From positions 1 to 64,000 of the forward strand of contig NZ_QVMJ01000023.1 of NCBI RefSeq assembly GCF_010500955.1: a stretch of DNA of 64,000 nt. Direction: 5' to 3'. This stretch comes from Bacteroides sp. 519. Lineage in GTDB: Bacteria; Bacteroidota; Bacteroidia; Bacteroidales; Bacteroidaceae. A program made the position numbers and the translations under genes. The notes beneath the pieces are model-generated. The model saw nothing but the letters and a program-made list of their open reading frames with translations, was not told where the DNA came from and did not search any database. How positions within the stretch are numbered: position 1 is the stretch's first letter; each line of letters starts with the position of its first letter. This document shows positions 57,291-64,000 of this stretch, piece after piece.

Positions 57291-59473
57291 AGTAAATCCA
57301 ACATTAATGGAATATCATCCTTTTTGATTCCTTGTTGTATTAATACGGACCTGTCTTTATTAAACATGGTAATAAATAGTTGGTGTCCATGTATGGCTTC
57401 TATTGATTTAGTATATAATTCAATTGTTTTTTCCATATTGCCCATAACCCATGCTACATGTCCGGCATTCATATAATCGGATGCTTGAGGCTTGTGTTTT
57501 AGAATCTTCTTATAGTATTTTTCGGCCTGTTCCAGTTTACCACTTATAAACGAGCACCATGCAATGGCTCGCCAGGTTTTCATAGAGGTGGGGTCTATAA
57601 AATCGAGTTTAAAGAAATAGTTTAATGCTTCATCGTCTTTGCCAAGTTCGGCCAGGCAACTACCAATATTAAATAAAAGCGATTTGTTTTCAGGTTCAAT
57701 TTCTTCAATCTTTTTATAGTACTCTAAAGCTTTTTCGAATTGCCTGCTTGAGCGGTAACAAGTAGCCAAGTGTTTGTTGGTCCATATATTATCCGGTTTC
57801 ATCATGTCTGCACGGAGGTAGGCCGAAATAGCTTGTTCGTATTTCTTTTCTTTTTGCATACAATATCCTATTTTTTGATAGAGTTCTGCATCATCGCCTA
57901 TCAAACCAATAAGTTTGGTATATATATCTGCCGCAGCCGAATAATATTCTTTGCGGAAATAATAATCGGCCAGATTACGTAAATAATGAGGCTTTTCGAG
58001 TATGGGTTTCAGAATATCGTAAGTATGTAACCGCAGAGGTTCATTAAAGATATCATGAAATTCATGACGACGTGGATATAGTTTGAAGAAACGATAAAGA
58101 TTATGAATGTATTGATTGCTTACAATGTCGTCGCGCTCGTTCAGCTTCTTCATTTCGGCAGACTTATGTTCATCCATTACCATATTCATTTGCTGGTCGG
58201 ATAGTTGTGCTGCCATAGCATCACGTTGCATTTTAGGAAGATGCATTATTGTAAAGCACATCGAATATTTATCACTGTCGCAAAAGAAACCAGATCCCAG
58301 AATTAATTCCAGAATGGAATTATCGTTTGCATTACCCAGTTCTTTAACTACAGATGAGTGTGCTTTGTCGAAAGGATAGAACCAGTTAGAGATATTCTTG
58401 AAAAAAGGATAGTTCTTTAACTGCGAGAAAGTACTCATATACACATCAGCCCCTTCCATTTGTAACTCGCTCATTTCGCGTAGTTTATCGCCCAAAGCAG
58501 AGTTTTCAATATTGAAGGCCCAATCGGGGTTATGATCGTTTGCTTCATCATCATTATCGTCAAAATCAAGCTTCATCCGACTGATGTTTGCGCTTTTTAT
58601 CATTTCAGGAATTATTTCTTCCCGCATTTTTTTATCGATTTTCACCGTTTCCTGACTCCGGATCATTTGTATTTGTATACGACTCAATGCTTCGGCAAAA
58701 CGTGGGTCTTCATTCATCATGGATAAGCGTGCAACGATTTCCGGATATAGGTGTAAGCGTTGGTGATATATCTGAAGTGCAAATACCAAACCTACCATTG
58801 CCCGTTGGTTAACAAGCGCAGACGAATGTGCACATGCACTAAACAGCCAGAATAGTTTTCGTACATCGAAACATTCCATAATACTCAATGTCACAGCACT
58901 GACAAACAGGCATAAATCGTAAACAGGTATTAATACAGATTTCAGTGCTTCGTATGCTTCTTCTTCATCAATTGGTTTCCATGCACTGTTTGTCCAGATA
59001 AGGAGAAAAAGATTTTGTTGCGCTTCTTCATGACGTTTACGCACCTCATCGCCCTTGTTGGGATTATCTTGCAATAAATTGGCTACAGCTATCTCTTCTG
59101 TATAGCTTTCCATCTCCATTAATAATGATTTGATGGAATAGGAGGGAAGCATCGACAGCTGATTGCGCATACTGTAGTAATAACGGGTAGATACAGGCAT
59201 GGCTTTTCCAATGCGCGACTGATCTGCTACGTTTAATGCATCTGCTAAAAGCTTGGTGTGTAGTTTGTTACGTTCAGGGTCGGTAATGTTTTGCCGCATA
59301 TATTGCAACATGTATTCGTAAGAAGTTCTGATTCTTTCCAGTTCACTGTATAGTGTCCAGTCGGAGCCTCCCTGCAAATATATCTCCAACTCTGCAAGTG
59401 CATCTTTCAGTCGTTGCTGATATATTAGTCTAACTATATTTCGGTATTGTTCGTTAAATACAGCTTCGTTCAT
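57287..59473 (-). CDS. TPR-repeat protein
   Basis: A 728-residue cytoplasmic protein. The N-terminal 480 residues are helical without known motif. The C-terminal part has five or more TPRs (AELYQKIGYCMQKEKKYEQA, FEKALEYYKKIEEIEPENKS, LEQAEKYYKKILKHKPQ). Unknown function, probably a scaffold. It starts close to a palindrome that separates it from the DUF418 gene. Confidence 0.82.
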   Translation of the reverse strand: MNEAVFNEQYRNIVRLIYQQRLKDALAELEIYLQGGSDWTLYSELERIRTSYEYMLQYMRQNITDPERNKLHTKLLADALNVADQSRIGKAMPVSTRYYYSMRNQLSMLPSYSIKSLLMEMESYTEEIAVANLLQDNPNKGDEVRKRHEEAQQNLFLLIWTNSAWKPIDEEEAYEALKSVLIPVYDLCLFVSAVTLSIMECFDVRKLFWLFSACAHSSALVNQRAMVGLVFALQIYHQRLHLYPEIVARLSMMNEDPRFAEALSRIQIQMIRSQETVKIDKKMREEIIPEMIKSANISRMKLDFDDNDDEANDHNPDWAFNIENSALGDKLREMSELQMEGADVYMSTFSQLKNYPFFKNISNWFYPFDKAHSSVVKELGNANDNSILELILGSGFFCDSDKYSMCFTIMHLPKMQRDAMAAQLSDQQMNMVMDEHKSAEMKKLNERDDIVSNQYIHNLYRFFKLYPRRHEFHDIFNEPLRLHTYDILKPILEKPHYLRNLADYYFRKEYYSAAADIYTKLIGLIGDDAELYQKIGYCMQKEKKYEQAISAYLRADMMKPDNIWTNKHLATCYRSSRQFEKALEYYKKIEEIEPENKSLLFNIGSCLAELGKDDEALNYFFKLDFIDPTSMKTWRAIAWCSFISGKLEQAEKYYKKILKHKPQASDYMNAGHVAWVMGNMEKTIELYTKSIEAIHGHQLFITMFNKDRSVLIQQGIKKDDIPLMLDLL

Positions 59474-59477
59474 AATC

Positions 59478-59535
59478 TTGAGTTTTTGAGTTTTAAGTTT
59501 TTGAGTTTCTTAGGTCTCAAAAACTTAAAACTTAA
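59478..59535. repeat. class II palindrome, word TTTTTGAG/TTTTAAG
   Basis: The left arm (59478-59506) has TTGAG, TTTTTGAG, TTTTAAG, TTTTTGAG; the right arm (59516-59535) is complementary. Same word as 11501 and 53403. Between co-directional DUF418 and TPR genes. Confidence 0.75.
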
Positions 59536-60713
59536 TTTTTATTTATCCAGGTGAGTTTTCTCCATATTCCCTCGAATGGGCCATGTTTGAATTTACTTAA
59601 CCACCAGGAGCAGAATGCCATTTGTAGCAATACAAAAATGATGCCGAAAATAAAACTGTAGGTAATTCCTAAATAACGACCTAATTCAAATCCCCAATGG
59701 TAGAAGAATAAGGAACCGATAATTGACTGACCTATGTAGTTGGTAAGACTTAGTTTTCCGTAAGGTGCAAAGCGCATCAGGAAAGTACGGTCTTTTACCC
59801 GATAAAAGGTGATCAATAATGCAGTAACAAGAACTACCATGAATGACAGGTTTCGTGTTGATACAAGAATTACTTTCAATGGGGCAAGTATTGCTTTTGT
59901 CGAAACAAATTCAGGAAGCATATTGTTGAGCCCATATAATGGGAAAAAACACAGCAATGCTATCCCAAGGGTTTTGAACCACAAATGTTCATTTTGTTCA
60001 CTGTATAAGAACCAGCCTTTACGCCCAACTATCATGCCAAACAGAAATAATCCGGCAGTTTGGGTAAGGCGACCATGTTCCAATGCATACGCCATATTTG
60101 CCATTTGGCCTGTCCATAAATTCATTTTCACAGTTTCCCAAAAAGTACCTGAGCTTTGTACAACAAATGCTTCGCGGAAATATTTGCCAGCAAGGTTGGT
60201 TGCCGGTTCGTAAGCCGGATTAATGAGTGCATAAATAAGTTTTATCCAGTCTACCGGTTGTAGTATTAAAATGATGGCTGTAATAATAACCACTTTATTA
60301 CTAGCCCTGCAAAAGATGGGCAGAATGATACCTATCATTGCATACATGGTCAGAATCTCGCCTGTGAAAAATGCAGCATTGAACTGGCCTATTATAAAAA
60401 GAAGAACTAAACGCCATAAAAAACGTAAGCGGAAGTCTTTTCCTCGTCGACGTTGGTTATCGTCTTGTATGTAAAAGCTGAAACCAAACAGAAGTGCAAA
60501 CACAGCATAGGCTTTTCCGCTAAAAGTAAAAAATAAACCGTCCCAAATGGCTTTATCTGTAAACTTCATCCATTCAAAAGGTACTTCTTCGGGAAAAGAA
60601 TAAAAGTTAAAGTGTTCAATGCTATGTAAAATGATAATGCCCATTACGGCAAGCCCTCTTAGCACATCGGCAACATCGACGCGCGCATTGGTTTCAGCGA
60701 GTTTATTGTCCAT
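59532..60713 (-). CDS. DUF418 family membrane protein
   Basis: A 393-residue inner-membrane protein with about nine hydrophobic segments. Signatures of the DUF418/DUF1624 acyltransferase-3-like group include DVLRGLAVMGIIILHSIEHF and the C-terminal GKLSLTNYIGQSIIGSLFFY. Possible acyl or polysaccharide modification in the membrane; not established. The gene precedes the TPR gene. Confidence 0.88.
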   Translation of the reverse strand: MDNKLAETNARVDVADVLRGLAVMGIIILHSIEHFNFYSFPEEVPFEWMKFTDKAIWDGLFFTFSGKAYAVFALLFGFSFYIQDDNQRRRGKDFRLRFLWRLVLLFIIGQFNAAFFTGEILTMYAMIGIILPIFCRASNKVVIITAIILILQPVDWIKLIYALINPAYEPATNLAGKYFREAFVVQSSGTFWETVKMNLWTGQMANMAYALEHGRLTQTAGLFLFGMIVGRKGWFLYSEQNEHLWFKTLGIALLCFFPLYGLNNMLPEFVSTKAILAPLKVILVSTRNLSFMVVLVTALLITFYRVKDRTFLMRFAPYGKLSLTNYIGQSIIGSLFFYHWGFELGRYLGITYSFIFGIIFVLLQMAFCSWWLSKFKHGPFEGIWRKLTWINKN

Positions 60714-60795
60714 TATTAATAAAAAGTATTTGTTATATGTATAATTAATGTCTTCTGCTTCAAATTTAACAATTCTGATTGGATTGAGGAAATAA

Positions 60796-61713
60796 TTAAA
60801 AAATACTCACCTCGGTTTTAGTGGTCAGAAGTTCCAGCGCTTTCATGCCCATAACAGAATTTCCTTTTTTATTGAGTCGCGGACTCCATACTGCTACCGA
60901 ATATTTACGTGGGCAAATAGCAGCAATTCCACCACCTACACCGCTTTTACCAGGTAGTCCTACCCGGTACGAAAATTCGCCTGCTTCATCATAAAAGCCA
61001 CAAGTTTGCATTATAGCGTTGATACGTTTTACTTGCGAAGCCGTTAGTGTTATTTTATCAAACTTGAAAGGTTGTGTATGGTTAGAAAACGGTATAAATG
61101 CTTGTGCCAGTTCACGGCACGACATACCCAACGAACATTGCCTGAAATAGAAACGTAACACCCGTTCAATATCATTCTGAATATTGCTGTGGTATTTCAG
61201 CATGTTAGCTATGGCAGCATTTAAATATCCATGTTCTCTTTCAGAAACTGCCATGCTCTCGTTGTATTTTATCTGTTTATTTCCTCCACAAAGTTGGCGT
61301 ACAAATTGAAGGTATTCTTCTTCAGGATGTTCAAGATGGGAGAGGAGTATGTCTGCAACAACCAATGCCCCCGCATTGATAAGCGGATTACGTGGAATTC
61401 CTTTTTCAATTTCCAACTGGATAACAGAGTTAAAAGCACTTCCCGATGGTTCAACACCAATACGTTTCCACAAAGTTTCGCCTTCCAGACAAAAGCCCAT
61501 GGCCAACGAAAATACTTTGGATATACTTTGAATAGAAAACCTTTCATCGCTATCGCCCATAACATACTCGGCACCCCGGATGGTTCGAAGACAAATACCA
61601 TAACTATCAGGATTAACTTTTTGAAGTTCAGGGATATAGCTTGCTGGTTCACCAACGTTGCTATATGGTTTAATCTCCTGATATATTTCGTTTAAAATTT
61701 GCGTGTAATTCAT
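60796..61713 (-). CDS. glsA: glutaminase A
   Basis: A 305-residue serine-dependent glutaminase. SIQSISKVFSLAMG carries the Ser-x2-Lys pair (about 62-65), and NPLINAGALV and LPGKSGVGGGI complete the beta-lactamase-like site. It hydrolyses glutamine to glutamate and ammonia, in acid resistance or nitrogen supply. No antiporter gene is beside it. Confidence 0.96.
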   Translation of the reverse strand: MNYTQILNEIYQEIKPYSNVGEPASYIPELQKVNPDSYGICLRTIRGAEYVMGDSDERFSIQSISKVFSLAMGFCLEGETLWKRIGVEPSGSAFNSVIQLEIEKGIPRNPLINAGALVVADILLSHLEHPEEEYLQFVRQLCGGNKQIKYNESMAVSEREHGYLNAAIANMLKYHSNIQNDIERVLRFYFRQCSLGMSCRELAQAFIPFSNHTQPFKFDKITLTASQVKRINAIMQTCGFYDEAGEFSYRVGLPGKSGVGGGIAAICPRKYSVAVWSPRLNKKGNSVMGMKALELLTTKTEVSIF

Positions 61714-61750
61714 ATAAAGTAGATTTTGTCTTCTCGTATTCTTGCCATTG

Positions 61751-62605
61751 TTAATTGCTCTTTAATTGTAAATGCAATATAGGGAAGGGCTTGCCTGTAC
61801 CATCAACAGCATCGCGCAATGTAACTTCAAAACCCAGGTGCAAGTAAAATCCAACAGCTTGCTCATTCTGCTCATTTACATCCACTGTATTTACTCTTTT
61901 CTTTTCAATAGCATAGTTAACAAGGAATTTTCCCAATCCTTTTCCACGTTGGTCGGGGTGTATAAAAAGCATTTCAAGGTGTGTACCATCTATCCCCATG
62001 AAAGCAACAATACGGTTTGTACAGTCTTTAATACATACCAGATCTACACTGTATAAAGCTTGGTTTCTGCCTATTTCTTTGAAAAAAGAAATATCTTCTT
62101 CTTTAAGGAAAGTATGGGTTGCACGTACAGAGGCTTCCCAAACATTAATGATTTCATCAAAATCGGATTCGGTGGGATGGTACAGGTCGTTTCCTTTTTG
62201 GCATTCGGTATAAACATCTACAAACCATTTTGGAAAAGCAATAGGTCGGTTCTTCTCAATACTGTAAAAGCCACCAGTTTGTTTTCCGCGACAATGTAAA
62301 GTGTCTTTGGTTCCTATTTCCAATGTTATTTCCCATTTGGTGTGGCCAAGGTTTGAAAACCATGCTTTACCATAAACAGTATCCATAATGGTAAGTGGCT
62401 TTTTGTATTCTACCTCAGTTTTCATTAATATGGGAGATTTCTTTTCTTCCATCATATCCTGATAAGGATAATATTTATCAAGGAGAAGATGTCGTAAATC
62501 TTCAAACCATTTTACATACACAATGTTGCTTACAATGCCCATAGCATCAATTTCATAAGCTTTTATGTGGAATGTGTTTTCAACACACATAGGCTTTTTT
62601 TCCAT
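61751..62605 (-). CDS. hotdog thioesterase - GNAT acetyltransferase fusion
   Basis: A 284-residue two-domain protein. Residues about 8-140 form a 4HBT hotdog fold (HIKAYEIDAMGIVSNIVYVK, with the catalytic-type Asp). Residues about 145-284 form a GNAT domain with acetyl-CoA loop HPDQRGKGLGKFLV. A fusion of acyl-thioester hydrolase with N-acyltransferase is unusual. It has a promoter at 62635-62642. Confidence 0.88.
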   Translation of the reverse strand: MEKKPMCVENTFHIKAYEIDAMGIVSNIVYVKWFEDLRHLLLDKYYPYQDMMEEKKSPILMKTEVEYKKPLTIMDTVYGKAWFSNLGHTKWEITLEIGTKDTLHCRGKQTGGFYSIEKNRPIAFPKWFVDVYTECQKGNDLYHPTESDFDEIINVWEASVRATHTFLKEEDISFFKEIGRNQALYSVDLVCIKDCTNRIVAFMGIDGTHLEMLFIHPDQRGKGLGKFLVNYAIEKKRVNTVDVNEQNEQAVGFYLHLGFEVTLRDAVDGTGKPFPILHLQLKSN

Positions 62606-62634
62606 TTTCTTTCAGGTTTTCAGTTTAACTTGCA

Positions 62635-62642
62635 CAAAGATA
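62635..62642 (-). promoter_or_regulatory. -7 box of the thioesterase-GNAT gene
   Basis: TATCTTTG on the minus strand, 29 bases before the ATG. Confidence 0.6.
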
Positions 62643-62877
62643 AAAAAATAACAAATACCATAGCAATGTCAACAGCCTTGATGAAAACGTTTAAGGTGAG
62701 TTTCAAACAGAGAGAATCTAAATTACATAATTTAATTAAAAATTTTAGTTAAATTTTATCTCTTAAATGCAATATTCCCATAATCCTGTATTTATAACAT
62801 TATAACACTCCTGATAAACAAAACATTCAAATTAAATGTTATTCTATCAGTTGATTATTAATTATAAAAAAGCAATT

Positions 62878-63363
62878 ATGAAACATTTATTAAAAATTAT
62901 GCTAGCTGCATCAGTTCTTTTATCATTAACTATTCCCGTAAATGCACAAAAAGTGAAAAAATTAAACGAAGAACAAACAAAAACTCTTTCTGCTTTTCCC
63001 GAAGCTACTTCTGGAATGGTAAGACATGTTATTTTCCTTAATAAAAAATCAAACGAAGATCTTTTTAAGGTTGAAATTATGCCTGGAAAAGTAATGAATG
63101 TAGATTGTAACCGTCATTCTCTGATGGGAAAACTCGAAGAAAAAGATCTTCAGGGATGGGGTTATACTTATTTTGAATTTACTTCAAATGGCCAAACACG
63201 TTCTACAATGATGGCATGTAATAAGCCTAACGAAGATAGATTTATTTATGGACAGACTCAGTTGGTAAGATATAACAGCAAACTTCCTATTGTAGTTTAT
63301 GCACCTGCCGGATATGAAATTAAATACAGAATCTGGAAAGCAGGAAAAGAAATGAATTTTTAG
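62878..63363 (+). CDS. eco: ecotin, periplasmic serine protease inhibitor
   Basis: From ATG 62878 the protein has 161 aa with signal peptide MKHLLKIMLAASVLLSLTIP. The ecotin fold shows FPEATSGMVRHVIFL and VRYNSKLPIVVYAPAGYE. The inhibitory loop keeps STMMACN, with P1 Met and the flanking disulphide Cys, the same as E. coli. It protects against elastase, trypsin and chymotrypsin of the host. The stop abuts the following palindrome. Confidence 0.96.
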   Translation: MKHLLKIMLAASVLLSLTIPVNAQKVKKLNEEQTKTLSAFPEATSGMVRHVIFLNKKSNEDLFKVEIMPGKVMNVDCNRHSLMGKLEEKDLQGWGYTYFEFTSNGQTRSTMMACNKPNEDRFIYGQTQLVRYNSKLPIVVYAPAGYEIKYRIWKAGKEMNF

Positions 63364-63530
63364 AGGCGAGGCGTGAAGGCGTAAAAGCGCGAAAGGATGA
63401 AGGCGCGAAAGCGCGAAAGCGTAAAGGCACGAAAGGATAAAAAATATACCTTTCGTGCCTTTTACATTTTCCCTTCGCGCTTTCATCCCTTCGCGCTTTC
63501 GCGCCTTTATGCTTTCGCGCCTTCAATATA
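63361..63530. repeat. class II palindrome, 8-mer word GCGCGAAA
   Basis: The left arm has nine 8-mers from 63369: GCGTGAAG, GCGTAAAA, GCGCGAAA, GGATGAAG, GCGCGAAA (twice), GCGTAAAG, GCACGAAA and GGATAAAA. The right arm is complementary to 63523. GC-rich against an AT-rich background. It overlaps the end of the ecotin gene and the last codons of the MscS gene. Confidence 0.92.
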
Positions 63531-64000
63531 TAACGTTTGAGATGGGAAAGCAAAATTCAATCCGGCATCATTAAATGAACGAAGAATTTCCATATTTACA
63601 TTCGATTTTACTTTACCAATATCACCTTTCTTCTCAATAAAATAAATAAAGGTAATAACCAGAGCCGAATCTGTAAAGTCAGTAAAATTGGCAACAATAT
63701 TCTTAGGAGACACATATTGAATCTTGGTTGGTATGTCTCTAAGTATTTCCATTGCATTACTCATAGCATCGGGTTTTGTATCATAAGTTAATCCGATATT
63801 CATAACCACTCTTCTCATAGGTTCGGCGGTAATATTTACAATAGAAGCATCGGCTATTTTATAATTAGGAAAGGTAATGAGTCTTTTATCGTAGTTTCTC
63901 ATTTTAGTACTGCGTATACCAACATCCACAATTGTACCTTCATAACTATCTATTTTTATTGTATCACCAATATTAAAAGGTCTGTCGGTTAATATGGTAA
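63507..64000 (-). CDS. mechanosensitive channel MscS family, C-terminal part
   Basis: The open frame runs from the stop at 63507 through the window edge, so the N-terminus is missing. Residues near the right edge (RPFNIGDTIKID, YEGTIVDVGIRSTKMRNYDK) are the MscS beta domain, and the cytoplasmic part follows. It relieves osmotic pressure at the inner membrane. The last residues (EGAKA) and stop are encoded by the palindrome and may be acquired. Confidence 0.9.
   Translation of the reverse strand, partial: TILTDRPFNIGDTIKIDSYEGTIVDVGIRSTKMRNYDKRLITFPNYKIADASIVNITAEPMRRVVMNIGLTYDTKPDAMSNAMEILRDIPTKIQYVSPKNIVANFTDFTDSALVITFIYFIEKKGDIGKVKSNVNMEILRSFNDAGLNFAFPSQTLYIEGAKA

Noticed and set aside
11501..63530. 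Assembly or adapter artefact as the source of the tandem-word palindromes
   Set aside because: Words differ by locus, units carry scattered substitutions and the two arms are not identical, which artefacts would not give.

Overview
The window is a gene-dense, AT-rich stretch of a Bacteroidetes chromosome, most likely order Bacteroidales. Three things point there. Promoters match the Bacteroidetes form: a TAnnTTTG -7 box, often with a TTTG/TTG -33 box 18-20 bases upstream, and starts without a Shine-Dalgarno sequence. The gene repertoire fits: an RpoZ of Bacteroidetes type beside BamD, DUF4293, DUF4468, DUF4783, DUF4858 and DUF4943 proteins, and a patatin joined to a beta-barrel. tRNA genes lack an encoded CCA. 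I see no rRNA, insertion sequence, prophage or CRISPR-Cas locus. Species cannot be named from the sequence.

Layout. 0-3 kb: a TetR regulator and a FabH-like ketosynthase that share an operator-like palindrome, then a two-gene candidate toxin-antitoxin-like pair (58-aa basic protein plus ADP-ribosyltransferase-like protein) and two tRNA-Arg(ACG) genes. 3-8 kb: patatin/barrel protein preceded by a small structured RNA, and uvrB. 8-13 kb: methyltransferase, paaK plus an ACT protein, bamD-rpoZ-DUF4293. 13-20 kb: an operon of two paralogous giant DUF6493-like proteins and a SWIM zinc-finger protein. 20-31 kb: small envelope proteins, a CPA2 antiporter, a BON/LysM pair, RluA and RlmD RNA-modifying enzymes, SDR, M28 peptidase and methyltransferase. 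31-40 kb: exported DUF4468-flavin reductase fusion, pirin, FadL-like porin, Bro-N protein, a queuosine cluster (preQ1-I riboswitch, yhhQ, queC, queF), SGNH hydrolase and rlmH. 40-46 kb: nadC, an ECF sigma factor cluster with envelope proteins, a second copy of the small RNA, and queH. 46-51.5 kb: a TPR, Hsp90-like and Sel1 operon. 51.5-64 kb: DUF1080 lipoprotein, DJ-1, HxlR, uxaC, a rod-shaped RNA that I read as 6S RNA, a Fur-family regulator, a TPR protein, DUF418, glutaminase, thioesterase-GNAT fusion, ecotin and a partial MscS channel.

The most unusual content is non-coding. Two architectures recur in the intergenic gaps, each using a different 'word' at nearly every locus. Class I: short, mostly palindromic motifs repeated at a strict 22-23 bp step (two helical turns) with variable spacers, at 1883, 7839, 21367, 32837, 38242, 44403-44715 and 56573. 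Two of these loci are repeated in detail about 23 kb apart. Class II: long palindromes whose arms are tandem 7-, 8- or 9-mers of a locus-specific word, with a shared GC-rich apex (ATGCGGCATCGC-like) in at least five copies. They abut genes so closely that they often supply the stop codon. I know of no described system that fits both. The RNA elements (preQ1-I riboswitch, 6S-like RNA, the repeated 70-nt RNA) are also worth checking.
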